Assembly: GCA_034521975.1 (NCBI GenBank)
Contig: JAXHLR010000005.1
Span: 372,001-436,000 of the forward strand
Origin: Acidimicrobiales bacterium
GTDB taxonomy: Bacteria; Actinomycetota; Acidimicrobiia; Acidimicrobiales; SKKL01
Direction: 5' to 3'
Length of the DNA stretch: 64,000 nt
Shown here: positions 47,274 to 56,169 of the stretch, in pieces
Numbering within the stretch: position 1 is the stretch's first letter
Layout of the letters: each line of letters starts with the position of its first letter
The notes under the pieces: generated by a model
Databases searched by the model: none
Told to the model about the DNA's origin: nothing
What the model saw: only the letters and a program-made list of their open reading frames with translations
Position numbers and translations under genes: made by a program

Positions 47274-48482
47274 TCACCCCCGTGGGGTGCCGGGCCGGTG
47301 GGTCACCTGCAGCGGGAACCAGACGCGGCCCTGGACGCGGGTGGGGTTCACCACCGCGATGCGCTCGAGCTGGTCGCGGTGGTCGTACTCGGTGCCACCG
47401 TCGTGGGTGTGGATCCCCAGGCTGACCGGATAGGACCCGTCGAGCAGCGGGACATCGGTCAGCTCGAACACGACCTCGCCGTCGCCGTCGAGCCGGTCGA
47501 TCGCCACGTCGAGGATGTCGGTGTTCACCCCGGTGAGCCGCTGCCCACGATCGTTGTAGATCTCGAGCGCGAACACCGCGTCGTCGACCGGACGGGTGGC
47601 GTGGTAGCCGGCGCGGACCAGCACCCGGCCACCGGGTTCGGCGTGGTCGCCACCGTCGGGGTACTCGACCGCGACCTCGGTGAACGACACCTCGCGGGTG
47701 ACCAGGTGCTCACCCGGCCGGGCGGGTTGGTCGGCGGCGGCCTCGACCCCTCTGAGTCGCAGCGCGTCGCGGAAGGCCCGGATCGCCTCGCCCGGGTCGG
47801 AGACGGTCACCAGCGACCCGCCGTCGAGCACCGCCACCCGGTCGCACACCTCGCGCATCACGTCGGCGGCGTGGCTCACCAACAGGATCGTGCGCCCCTC
47901 GCGCTGGAACCGTCGGATGCGGTCGAGGCACTTGCGTTGGAACGCCTCGTCGCCCACCGCCAGGACCTCGTCGACGAGCAACACGTCGGGTTCGATGTTG
48001 GTCGCCACCGCGAAGCCCAGCCGGGCGTACATGCCCGACGAGTAGTGCTTGACCTGGCTGTCGATGAACGGCGCCAGCTCGCTGAAGTCGACGATGTCGT
48101 CGAAGACCCGGTCGACCTCGCGAGCCGACAGGCCGAGGATCGAACCGTTGAGGTAGATGTTCTCGCGGCCGGTGAGGTCGGGATGGAACCCGGCCCCCAG
48201 CTCGAGCAGCGCCGCCAGCCGGCCACGGGTGCGGATGGTGCCCGACGAGGGCCGCAGGGTTCCGGCCACGCACTTGAGCAGCGTCGACTTGCCCGAACCG
48301 TTGTGGCCCAGCAGCCCCACCGTCTCGCCCTCGACCACCGAGAACGACACGTCGTCGAGCGCGAGGAACCGCTCGACCGGGCCCGACCGGCCGATGAAAC
48401 GCTCCTTCAGCGACTTCGAGCGGTCGGAGCGGAGGGCGAACTCCTTGGAGACCGAATCCACCTCGATGGTGACCGAACCCAT
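47274..48482 (-). CDS. ABC exporter ATPase for polysaccharide (Wzt-like)
   Basis: 402 residues from the ATG at 48482, which overlaps the permease stop by 1 nt. The nucleotide-binding domain has Walker A 'LGHNGSGKST' (residues 59-67), signature 'YSSGMYARLGFAVA', Walker B 'DVLLVDEVLAVGDEAFQRKC' and the switch His in 'LLVSHAADVM'. About 150 C-terminal residues form a Wzt-type carbohydrate-binding beta domain ('AGYHATRPVDDAVFALEIYN', 'LTDVPLLDGSYPVSLGIHTH'). It recognises the finished glycan in related O-antigen or teichoic-acid exporters. The matched permease is the adjacent gene. Confidence 0.93.
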   Translation of the reverse strand: MGSVTIEVDSVSKEFALRSDRSKSLKERFIGRSGPVERFLALDDVSFSVVEGETVGLLGHNGSGKSTLLKCVAGTLRPSSGTIRTRGRLAALLELGAGFHPDLTGRENIYLNGSILGLSAREVDRVFDDIVDFSELAPFIDSQVKHYSSGMYARLGFAVATNIEPDVLLVDEVLAVGDEAFQRKCLDRIRRFQREGRTILLVSHAADVMREVCDRVAVLDGGSLVTVSDPGEAIRAFRDALRLRGVEAAADQPARPGEHLVTREVSFTEVAVEYPDGGDHAEPGGRVLVRAGYHATRPVDDAVFALEIYNDRGQRLTGVNTDILDVAIDRLDGDGEVVFELTDVPLLDGSYPVSLGIHTHDGGTEYDHRDQLERIAVVNPTRVQGRVWFPLQVTHRPGTPRG

Positions 48483-49357
48483 CAGATCTCCTCGGCGAAG
48501 TCGTCTTCGAGGCGGGCGAAGGCCCACACCGACACCGCCAGGATCACCAGCGAGATGACCACCACCACCCCGAGGCGGGCGAGGTACCACCAGGCGCTCA
48601 CGTCGATGGGGACCACCCCCGCGGCATCGGGGTTGTAGAGCGTGCGCTGGAACGCGGTGACGACCGGAACCATGGGGTTGAGCAGGGTGAGCCACTCGAG
48701 ATCACCCAACCGGTCGGCCACCAGGTGGTACGGATAGACGATGGCCGACATCCAGAACCAGGCGAGCAGACCGAGCTCGACGAAGTGACCGGTGTCGCGC
48801 AGCGACACGTTGATGGCGCTGAGCCCGATCGCCAGCGAGGTGGTCAACAGCACCAGCACCACGAAGGCCGCCGCCAGCACCGGCAGGTAGGCGAGGTCGG
48901 GCGGATGACGCAGCACGGCCATGCCCGCCACCAGGACCACGAGCTGCAGGCCGAAGTTCACCACCGCCGCGCCGACCACCGCGATGGGCAGCACCTCGCG
49001 GCTGAAGCGCACCTTCTGCACCAGCGGGGCGTTGGCCACGATCGACGCCGCCCCACCGCTGACCCCGGCGCTGAGCAGGTTCCAGGCGAGCAGCCCGCTC
49101 AGCAGGAAGACCCCGAAGACCGGCACGTCGACCCGGATGATCTCGGCGAACACGAGCGAGAACACCACCAGGTACAGCAACGGGTTCAGCAACGTCCACA
49201 GAAATCCCAGGACGCTGTCCTTGTAGCGGACCTTGAGCTCCTTGCGGACCAGGTTCGCCAGCAGCTCGCGCGACCGCCACAGCGCCCTGACCCGGGCCGG
49301 GAGACTGGGGCGGGTCGACACGTCGACCAGCGGAGCGTCCTCGAGTGGGGTGACCAT
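48482..49357 (-). CDS. ABC-2 type polysaccharide export permease (Wzm/TagG-like)
   Basis: 291 residues, six membrane segments. The start of the family is visible in 'RELLANLVRKELKVRYKDSV' and 'LGFLWTLLNPLLYLVVFSLV'. The remaining helices ('LLTTSLAIGLSAINVSLRDT', 'LLNPMVPVVTAFQRTLYNPD') match ABC-2 permeases of teichoic acid and O-antigen exporters. It is chosen to start at ATG 49357; the reading frame extends further upstream without a good ribosome site. Together with the Wzt-like ATPase it exports a cytoplasmically made glycan, probably assembled by the glycosyltransferases encoded at 51-63 kb. Confidence 0.92.
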   Translation of the reverse strand: MVTPLEDAPLVDVSTRPSLPARVRALWRSRELLANLVRKELKVRYKDSVLGFLWTLLNPLLYLVVFSLVFAEIIRVDVPVFGVFLLSGLLAWNLLSAGVSGGAASIVANAPLVQKVRFSREVLPIAVVGAAVVNFGLQLVVLVAGMAVLRHPPDLAYLPVLAAAFVVLVLLTTSLAIGLSAINVSLRDTGHFVELGLLAWFWMSAIVYPYHLVADRLGDLEWLTLLNPMVPVVTAFQRTLYNPDAAGVVPIDVSAWWYLARLGVVVVISLVILAVSVWAFARLEDDFAEEI

Positions 49358-49443
49358 GGACCTCAGACGTTTGCGACGAGCGAGCAGGACCGGCCTATCG
49401 TAGAGCCTCCGCAGCGAACCGCTCGCTGCACCCGCGCCTCCTC

Positions 49444-51414
49444 GTGACCTCGACCGAGCCCTCCAGCCCCGACCGATCGGGTCCGACGAGCGCAGCACCG
49501 CAACCCTCGTCGCCCCGTGGCGGCACCGCCGAGCGGGCCAGGAGCTGGTGGCACGACCGGGGACGGTGGCTCGCCCTCGAGAGTGCCGGGCTGTTCGCCT
49601 TCTGCAGCGCCATCGCCATCTACCTGTACCGGGCCTGGCAGGCCAGCCTGCGGCTGCCGTTCTACCTCACCAACGACGCCCGCCTGGTGCAGGTCTATGT
49701 CCGCAACACCCTCGAGCACGGCTGGTGGCACCGCAACCCCGACCTGGGCGCCCCCTTCGGCGGCACCTACCTCGATCTGCCCCACGGCGGCGAGCAGCTC
49801 CAGTTCCTGGCGCTCAAGGTGCTGGGCACGATCCTCGGCAACGACGTGGGCCTCACCATCAACGTCTACTACCTGGTGGGGTTCGGGCTCACGGCGGTGG
49901 TTGCGCACCTGGTGTTGCGCCACCTCGGGTTCTCGTGGCCGGTGGCCGCCCTGGTGGCGGTCGCCTTCACCTTCCTTCCCTTCCACTTCGCCCACCACCA
50001 ACAGCACCTGTGGCGCTCGGTCTATCCCAACGTGGCGCTGATGGCGCTGCTCATCGTGTGGTGCGCCAGCGCCCGCCGCTCGTTCCTGCGCGACCCCGAC
50101 GCCAGAACCCCCCGCGGTCACCCCCGCCTGCGGAACAACCTGCGGACAGGGATGGTGGCCGCCGCCGGCATCCTCGTCGTGGTCGTCGGGTCCTGGGAGA
50201 CGATGATGGTCGCCTTCGGCGCCTCGGTGCTGGCGTCGCTCGGCATCGTCGTCGCCCTCCGCCAACGCGACTGGGTACCCCTGGCCGCCGCCGGCGCGGT
50301 GGTCGCGGCCACGATCGCGGTCTTCGCCGTCCAGACCGCTCCCTCGTTCCTGCACTGGGCATCGGAGGGCACCAACGACGACGGCGTCCGTCGACTGGTC
50401 ACCGAGAGCGAGTACTACGGGTTGAAGCTCAGCCGGGTGCTGCTGCCCGAGTTCAACCACCGTTCGGACACCCTCGGGGAGTACGGGCGCCTCACGATCG
50501 ACCGCAGCCCCGTCCCGAGCGAGAACGGCCAGTCACTCGGGCTGCTCGGCGCCGCCGGGTTCGTCGCTGCCGGTGTGATCGCCCTCGGCTGGGGGCTGGT
50601 CCGTCGCCCCCGACCCCCCGACGACCGGCGTCAACTGCTCGGCGTGTCGGCCACCAGCGCGATGATCGCCGTGCTGTTCGGCACCCTCGGCGGCCTGTCG
50701 GTCGTCCTCGCCATCGCCGGCTTCTCCCAGATCCGGGTGTGGAACCGCATCGTGGTGCTCATCGCCTTCTTCTCGCTGGTGATCGTGGCCGTCGGACTCG
50801 AACGGGCCGTCGCCTGGCTGCGGACCCGCCCCCGTCCCGGTGGCCGCGTCGTCGCGTGGGCGCTGCTCGGGTCCCTGCTGGTGCTCAACCTGTGGGACAC
50901 CGCCCGGGTCACCCGCCCCGACTACGAGGCGATCACCGCCGAGACCGAACAGCTCCGCGGCTTCGTCCGCGAGATCGAGTCCCAGCTCCCCGACGATGCC
51001 GCGCTCTTCCAGTACCCGGTGATCCCGTTCCCCGAGCACCCACCCGTGCACGGCATGGTCGACTACGACCACCTCGCCGGCTACCTCCAGTCCGAGTCGC
51101 TGCGCTGGAGCTACGGCGCGGTGAAGGGACGCCCCGAGGCCGACTGGCAGCAGACGGTGGGTGCCATGGCCGTGCCCGACGCCCTTCCGGTCATCGCCGG
51201 CATGGGCTTCGACGGCATCTGGGTCGACCGGGCCGGCTTCGCCGACGACGGCGACGCCCTGGTGGCAGAACTGATGGAGCTGGTCGGTGACCCGCAGATG
51301 AGCGGGCGCTACGTGTTCTTCGACCTGCGCGACTGGGTGGCCACCAGCGGCTACGACCGCGACGAGCTGGTGGCCGCCGCCCGAGACGCGCTCGAGGTCG
51401 AGCCGCCCTCCTGA
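49444..51414 (+). CDS. Large membrane protein, GT-C-type glycosyltransferase-like
   Basis: 656 residues from GTG 49444. Roughly 10 membrane helices are preceded by a Pro/Ser N-terminus and followed by a soluble C-terminal part (about 500-656). The first periplasmic loop carries 'LTNDARLVQVYVRNTLEHGW' and 'NPDLGAPFGGTYLDLPHGGE', an acidic loop placed as in lipid-phosphate-sugar-dependent GT-C enzymes. The C-terminal region ('DAALFQYPVIPFPEHPPVHG', 'DGIWVDRAGFADDGDALVAE') resembles YfhO-like or arabinosyl/mannosyl transferases of actinobacteria. The donor and acceptor are not known. It diverges from the exporter genes. Confidence 0.7.
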   Translation: MTSTEPSSPDRSGPTSAAPQPSSPRGGTAERARSWWHDRGRWLALESAGLFAFCSAIAIYLYRAWQASLRLPFYLTNDARLVQVYVRNTLEHGWWHRNPDLGAPFGGTYLDLPHGGEQLQFLALKVLGTILGNDVGLTINVYYLVGFGLTAVVAHLVLRHLGFSWPVAALVAVAFTFLPFHFAHHQQHLWRSVYPNVALMALLIVWCASARRSFLRDPDARTPRGHPRLRNNLRTGMVAAAGILVVVVGSWETMMVAFGASVLASLGIVVALRQRDWVPLAAAGAVVAATIAVFAVQTAPSFLHWASEGTNDDGVRRLVTESEYYGLKLSRVLLPEFNHRSDTLGEYGRLTIDRSPVPSENGQSLGLLGAAGFVAAGVIALGWGLVRRPRPPDDRRQLLGVSATSAMIAVLFGTLGGLSVVLAIAGFSQIRVWNRIVVLIAFFSLVIVAVGLERAVAWLRTRPRPGGRVVAWALLGSLLVLNLWDTARVTRPDYEAITAETEQLRGFVREIESQLPDDAALFQYPVIPFPEHPPVHGMVDYDHLAGYLQSESLRWSYGAVKGRPEADWQQTVGAMAVPDALPVIAGMGFDGIWVDRAGFADDGDALVAELMELVGDPQMSGRYVFFDLRDWVATSGYDRDELVAAARDALEVEPPS

Positions 51415-51442
51415 GCCGCGTTCGTGAGGTGCCCGGCGCCGG

Positions 51443-52399
51443 TCAGGCCGCGGGGTCGTCGGGTGCCAACTCGTGGGGCCTGGCCACCTCGACGGGAGAG
51501 TCGAGGTGGGTGCGGCGCCGGAGGTGCACGATCAGCTCGGCCAGCAGCCCGAAGAACACCATCTGCACCGCGATCACCACGAACAGCACGCCGGTGAGCA
51601 GTGCCGGCCGGCCACCGATCGCTTCGCCCTGGATCCGCAGCACCAGCATCCACCCGAGCAGCGCGGCGCCGGCTGCGCCGACCAGCACCCCCAGCCCGCC
51701 GAAGAGGTGGAACGGGCGGGCGGTGTAGGTGGTGAGGAACTTGACGGTGACCAGGTCGAGGAACCCCCGCCAGAACCGGGCCCGACCGAACTTCGAGCGC
51801 CCGTGTCGGCGGGCGTGGTGCTCGACGTCGACCTCGCCGACCACGAACCCGTTCCAGTGGGCGAGCACCGGGATGTAGCGGTGCAGCTCGCCGTAGATCT
51901 CCAGCGACACCGCGACGTCGCGGGTCATGGCCTTGAACCCGCTGTTGAAGTCACGTCCGGGGACGCCGCTGACCTTGGAGGTGGCCCAGTTGTAGACCTT
52001 GGACGTGTTGCGCTTGACGAACCGGTCGTTGCGCCGGGCCCGGCGCCCCGTGACCAGGTCGAGGCCGCCGTCGAGGGCGTCGAGCAGACGGGGGATCTCG
52101 TCGGGATCGTCCTGACCGTCGGCATCCATCAACACGACCACGTCGCCGTCGAGACGGGAGAACCCGGCGCTGAGGGCGGCGGACTTGCCCGAGTTCCGCC
52201 GCAGTCGCACGGCACGGATTCCGGGATCGTCGAAGTCCGCCACCGCGGTCGCGGTGTCGTCGGTGCTGCCGTCGTCGACCACCACGATCTCCCACGTGCG
52301 GTCGATCCGGTCGAGCACCTCACGGATGCGGGGGATCAGCTCGCGGAGGTTGTCGCGCTCGTTGTAGGCGGGCAGCAGGACAGAGACCTCGACACTCAC
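51443..52399 (-). CDS. Polyprenyl-phosphate glycosyltransferase (GT2, DPM/GtrB-like)
   Basis: 318 residues from GTG 52399, with GAGAGG 8 nt upstream. A GT-A domain shows 'VSVLLPAYNERDNLRELIPR', 'IVVVDDGSTDDTATAVADF', and metal-binding DxD 'VVLMDADGQDDPDEIPRLLD'. A C-terminal pair of membrane helices follows ('PFHLFGGLGVLVGAAGAALL', 'ALLTGVLFVVIAVQMVFFGL'). The group loads a sugar onto undecaprenyl or polyprenyl phosphate for use by GT-C enzymes; two such candidates (49444 and 56170) are nearby. Which sugar is carried is not visible. It diverges from the pyruvyl transferase gene. Confidence 0.88.
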   Translation of the reverse strand: MSVEVSVLLPAYNERDNLRELIPRIREVLDRIDRTWEIVVVDDGSTDDTATAVADFDDPGIRAVRLRRNSGKSAALSAGFSRLDGDVVVLMDADGQDDPDEIPRLLDALDGGLDLVTGRRARRNDRFVKRNTSKVYNWATSKVSGVPGRDFNSGFKAMTRDVAVSLEIYGELHRYIPVLAHWNGFVVGEVDVEHHARRHGRSKFGRARFWRGFLDLVTVKFLTTYTARPFHLFGGLGVLVGAAGAALLGWMLVLRIQGEAIGGRPALLTGVLFVVIAVQMVFFGLLAELIVHLRRRTHLDSPVEVARPHELAPDDPAA

Positions 52400-52498
52400 G
52401 GCGACCTCTCGGGGCGGGGGACCACAGGAGGGTAGAACCCCTGGCCCGAGCGCGCACGCACCGGAGGGGTCGCCACCGAGGGGTAGGATGACCCACCC

Positions 52499-53791
52499 AT
52501 GACCTTGCGGATCGCCACGCTCGGCGCGGCCTACTCGGCGAACAAGGGCGCGGCGTCGATGGTGCAGGCCCTGGTCGACCAGCTGCCGGCGCGCCTCGAC
52601 GACGTCGAGATCGACGTGCTGTCCACCTACCCCGGACCCGACGCCGACGCGCTGGCCCGGGCGAAGAGCCCGGCCCGTGCAGTGTCGCTGCGGGCACCCG
52701 AGCTGGCCACGATCGTCGTTCCCCTGGCCCTGGTCGCCGCCGTGCTGCGCCTCGCCCGGCTCCCCTGGGGGTGGGTGTGCCGACCACCGGCGTTGGCATC
52801 GCTGCGGCGGGCCGACCTCGTGGTCGACGTGTCGGGCATCTCCTACTCCGACTCGCGCCATGTCACCTTCGGTGTCTACGGCTTCCTGCTCAACCTGGTG
52901 CCGTGGCTGTTGGGCCGGCCCCAGGTGAAGGCCTCCCAGGCCATGGGTCCGTTCCGCACACCGCTCAACCGGGTGCTCGCCCGGTTGGCCCTGCCCCGCA
53001 TCGACTCGATCGTGTCCCGTGGCGACCAGACCGCCGCCCACCTCGACCGGTTCGGCATCGCCCACACCCCCGCCGACGACCTCGCCTTCCTCATGGCGGT
53101 CCCCGAGTCCGCCACCGCCCGCGCCGCCGAGCTGCTGCCCGACGGCGACCACCCGTGGATCGGCGTGGCCCCCAGCGCCGTGGTCGACGGGTTCTGCGTC
53201 GCCAACGACATCGACTACGTCGGCGAGCTGGCCGCCTTCGTCGACCGGCTCGTCGACGTCGGCGATCACCGCGTCGCCCTGTTCGCCCACTCCACCAGCA
53301 CCGCTCCACTGCCCACCCGCCTCGACGACCGCCCCGTCTGCCAGGCCGTGCTCGACCGCGTGTCCGACCCCGACCGGGTCACCTTCGTCGACCTCGACCT
53401 GTTGCCAACCGAGCTGCGGGCCGTCATCGCCCGCTGCGACCTGCTCGTCACCTCCCGGTTCCACGCCATGGTCTCGGCCCTGGCCGTCGCCACCCCGGTG
53501 GTGGTCGTCGGCTGGAGCCACAAGTACGGCGAGGTGCTCGACCGCTTCGGCCAGCACGACGTCGTCATCGACTACGCCGACCTCACCGCCGCCGGCATCG
53601 CCGAACGCGTCGAGCGGGTGCGCGACGAACACGGTGAGCGGGCCGACGCGATCGCCGCCGGCCTGCCTGCGGTGGTCGCCTCGGCCACCCGCAACCTCGA
53701 CGAGATCGAAGCGGTGCTGGCCACCACCTCCCGCCCCCGCCGACCGCCACCGACCAGCCCCGACGCCCCCGTCCAGGAGCGCACCCCTTGA
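52499..53791 (+). CDS. Polysaccharide pyruvyl transferase family protein (second copy)
   Basis: 430 residues. The N-terminus 'IATLGAAYSANKGAASMVQA' replaces the GDE motif of the CsaB-like protein with N-K-G-A, a common variant in WcaK-like members. 'ASLRRADLVVDVSGISYSD', 'KASQAMGPFRTPLNRVLARL', 'SIVSRGDQTAAHLDRFGI', 'WIGVAPSAVVDGFC' and 'LLVTSRFHAMVSALAVATPV' follow, the last holding the conserved RxHA. It probably adds a pyruvate ketal, or a related group, to a sugar of the exported glycan. The TTG of the next gene overlaps its stop, so the two act together. Confidence 0.82.
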   Translation: MTLRIATLGAAYSANKGAASMVQALVDQLPARLDDVEIDVLSTYPGPDADALARAKSPARAVSLRAPELATIVVPLALVAAVLRLARLPWGWVCRPPALASLRRADLVVDVSGISYSDSRHVTFGVYGFLLNLVPWLLGRPQVKASQAMGPFRTPLNRVLARLALPRIDSIVSRGDQTAAHLDRFGIAHTPADDLAFLMAVPESATARAAELLPDGDHPWIGVAPSAVVDGFCVANDIDYVGELAAFVDRLVDVGDHRVALFAHSTSTAPLPTRLDDRPVCQAVLDRVSDPDRVTFVDLDLLPTELRAVIARCDLLVTSRFHAMVSALAVATPVVVVGWSHKYGEVLDRFGQHDVVIDYADLTAAGIAERVERVRDEHGERADAIAAGLPAVVASATRNLDEIEAVLATTSRPRRPPPTSPDAPVQERTP

Positions 53792-55143
53792 CCACCATCC
53801 GTCACGACCTCAGCGGCGTCATCGCCTCGTCGATGTGCATCGGCTGCGGCGCCTGCGAGCTGGCCGACCCCACCGTCAAGGTCACCCTGCACCCCACCAA
53901 GCAGATCTTCGAACCCGAATCGGTGGGCGGGCCGGAGGCGGCGGCGGTGTGCCCCGCGGTCGCGGTCGACTACGCGGGCCTGCAGGAGAAGCTGTTCCCC
54001 GGCGCCGAGCAGACCGAGTTCGGGGTGGTCGAGGCCGTGATGCTGGCCCAGAGCACCGACCTCGAACGCAACCGCCGGGCCTCGTCGGGCGGTCTCATCA
54101 AGGAGCTGCTGCTCGAGCTGTTGGACCGCGACGACATCGACGGGGTCATCGCCCTCGGCCACGTCGCCGGGCTCGACTTCCAACCCCGCCTCGTCACCGA
54201 CCCCGACGGTGTCGACGAGCTGCCCGGCTCGATCTACCACAACCTGTCCCAGCCCGAGACCCTTCGCCTGCTCGAGGCCAACGAGGGCCGCTACGTGGTG
54301 GTGGCCATCCCGTGCCAGCTCGAGGGCATCTACCAGTACGTCTTCACCCACGCCCCCCACCTGCGCGACCGCATCGCGTTCACCGTCGGCCTGCTGTGCG
54401 GCTGGCAGTACAGCCACCACGCCCTGCGGGCCATCAGCCACTTCAAGAAGATCCCCTTCGACGAGATCACCGACATCGCCTACCGGGGCGAAGGTCCCAT
54501 CGGCAAGCTCCGCATCCGCACCGGCGACGAGGAGCACGCCATCGGCCGCCGGGTCGACTTCGGCTACCAGGTGGCCTTCGACCGCTCGTTCAACCTGCCC
54601 CGCTGCCACGTGTGCATCAACCACAGCAACTTCCTCGCCGACATCGTCGTCGGCGACGCCTGGCTCCCGGCGACGGTCACCTCCAAGACCGGCATCAGCC
54701 TCCTCACCTGCCGCAACGCCGAGGCCGAGGCCACCGTCCGCCGACTCGCCGCCGACGAGCGGATCGTCATCGCCGACGTCACCACCGCCGAGGTCGAGGA
54801 GTCCCAGAAGCGGCCCGTCGTCTACGGCGACGTCGCCTACGCCTACGCCGACCACCTCCGCGAGCTCGGCGTGCACACCCCCGACCTCCAGGGCCCCAAC
54901 CGCCCCGCCGCCCAGCTCGCCCCCCGGCGTCAGGTCGCCAAGTTCCACCGCGAGCTGGTGCGCAAGCTCGCGCTGCAGCGCGCCGGCCGCTACCGGTACC
55001 TGTACGTCCGCAAGGCCACCGTCGAGCTGCACCGCCACCTCATGCGCTACATCCGCTGGTTCGCCGTTCGGGTGCTGCGCATCAAGAGCCTCACCGGTCG
55101 TCGCCGCGAGGTGCCGAAGGAGCTGATGAAGGGCTTTCGCTGA
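53788..55143 (+). CDS. Coenzyme F420 hydrogenase/dehydrogenase beta-subunit family protein (FrhB-like)
   Basis: 451 residues, starting at TTG overlapping the pyruvyl transferase gene by 4 nt. The iron-sulfur/flavin N-terminus shows 'SSMCIGCGACELADP' (a CxxCxxC ferredoxin-like cluster), 'AAAVCPAVAVDYAG', then 'RRASSGGLIKELLLELLDRD', 'VVVAIPCQLEGIYQYVFTHA', 'LCGWQYSHHALRAIS', and 'CHVCINHSNFLADIVVGDAW'. In methanogens such subunits use F420. In bacterial polysaccharide loci, relatives often sit with pyruvyl transferases and act on an unknown redox step. The basic C-terminal part is long and unusual. Its 3' end overlaps a convergent gene by 53 nt. Confidence 0.85.
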   Translation: MTTIRHDLSGVIASSMCIGCGACELADPTVKVTLHPTKQIFEPESVGGPEAAAVCPAVAVDYAGLQEKLFPGAEQTEFGVVEAVMLAQSTDLERNRRASSGGLIKELLLELLDRDDIDGVIALGHVAGLDFQPRLVTDPDGVDELPGSIYHNLSQPETLRLLEANEGRYVVVAIPCQLEGIYQYVFTHAPHLRDRIAFTVGLLCGWQYSHHALRAISHFKKIPFDEITDIAYRGEGPIGKLRIRTGDEEHAIGRRVDFGYQVAFDRSFNLPRCHVCINHSNFLADIVVGDAWLPATVTSKTGISLLTCRNAEAEATVRRLAADERIVIADVTTAEVEESQKRPVVYGDVAYAYADHLRELGVHTPDLQGPNRPAAQLAPRRQVAKFHRELVRKLALQRAGRYRYLYVRKATVELHRHLMRYIRWFAVRVLRIKSLTGRRREVPKELMKGFR

Positions 55144-56092
55144 CCTCCGCGTCGCGGTCCGCTCGCAGGTCCGCCCGGGCCGCGGTTCGTGGCCGCAGCG
55201 GTCCGGCTGCCACCGCCGCCCCACCAGCATCGACCACCATGAACAGCAGTCGCGAGACCACCGCGACGGTGGCCGCCACCGGCGGGGCCAGCGACCCGGC
55301 CGCGGCCACGAACGCGGCCTCCCGAACACCGATCCCGCCCGGCACCGGGATGGCCACGAACCCCACGATCCACGAGAAGATGCCCGCCGCCACCACCGGC
55401 ACCAGCGGCGCGTCGGGGTCGAAGGCCAGTGCCACCAGCCAGGTGGCCAGCCCGATCGCCGCCCACCCCGGCAGGTGGCGGGCGATGAGACGGATCGAGA
55501 CCGTCCACGCGGGGATGCGGGGGTGGGCGCCGTCGCCCAGCACCCGCTCGGCGATCCGCAGCAGGCGGCCGAGCACGCTGGGGTGCAGCGCCGCGGCGCC
55601 CACCGGGACCGCCGCCAGCAGCCACCAGGTGCCACCTTCGCCCGCCGACGCGTTCACCGGCAACAGGACCACCACCGCCACCGCCGCGGCCAGGTAGGTC
55701 ACCGCCATCGACAGGGCGACGCTGTTGTAGGCGACCGGTCGGGCCAGACCGCTGCGGGTGGCCATCTCGCCGCGTCCCAGCAGTGGCCACAGGCCCCCCG
55801 GCAGGTACTTGCCCAGCTGGCCGAGGTAGTACCAGCCGATGACGGTCCGGATGGGGGCGTCGTCGCCGAGGGCCCGGATGCAGGACCTCCACGAGGTGGC
55901 GAACCAGGTCATGCCCGCGGCGGCGGCGAGGGTGGCGGGGACCAGCCAGCCCCACGCCGCGCCCCGCAGCGCCTCTCGGGCCTCGGGCCACTGGCCGGCG
56001 ATGCGGGTGGCGACGAACACCGCCCCGCCGAGCGCGACGAGCGCGCCGATGACCGTCGAGATCCGGGCCGCATGCTTCGAGTTGGTGGTCAT
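55091..56092 (-). CDS. Lysylphosphatidylglycerol synthase TM region-like membrane protein (second copy)
   Basis: 333 residues with about eight hydrophobic helices. Family features: 'IGWYYLGQLGKYLPGGLWPL', 'FSWIVGFVAIPVPGGIGVRE' and 'AAFVAAAGSLAPPVAATVAV', the last two comprising the P-x-P-G-G-x-G-x-R-E block. It resembles the paralogue at 40396-41283 but is diverged. In polysaccharide gene clusters these UPF0104-type proteins are frequent and may be lipid-carrier transporters. The polar C-terminus ('RADLRADRDAEVSESPSSAP') lies over the frhB-like gene on the opposite strand. The ATG at 56092 was chosen. Confidence 0.75.
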   Translation of the reverse strand: MTTNSKHAARISTVIGALVALGGAVFVATRIAGQWPEAREALRGAAWGWLVPATLAAAAGMTWFATSWRSCIRALGDDAPIRTVIGWYYLGQLGKYLPGGLWPLLGRGEMATRSGLARPVAYNSVALSMAVTYLAAAVAVVVLLPVNASAGEGGTWWLLAAVPVGAAALHPSVLGRLLRIAERVLGDGAHPRIPAWTVSIRLIARHLPGWAAIGLATWLVALAFDPDAPLVPVVAAGIFSWIVGFVAIPVPGGIGVREAAFVAAAGSLAPPVAATVAVVSRLLFMVVDAGGAAVAAGPLRPRTAARADLRADRDAEVSESPSSAPSAPRGDDR

Positions 56093-56169
56093 GGACAGGC
56101 TCCGCGCACGGTCGCGGACACTAGCCTCGGCCCATCACGACCGAGCCCGCGCCCACCGACCAGCCTGCG

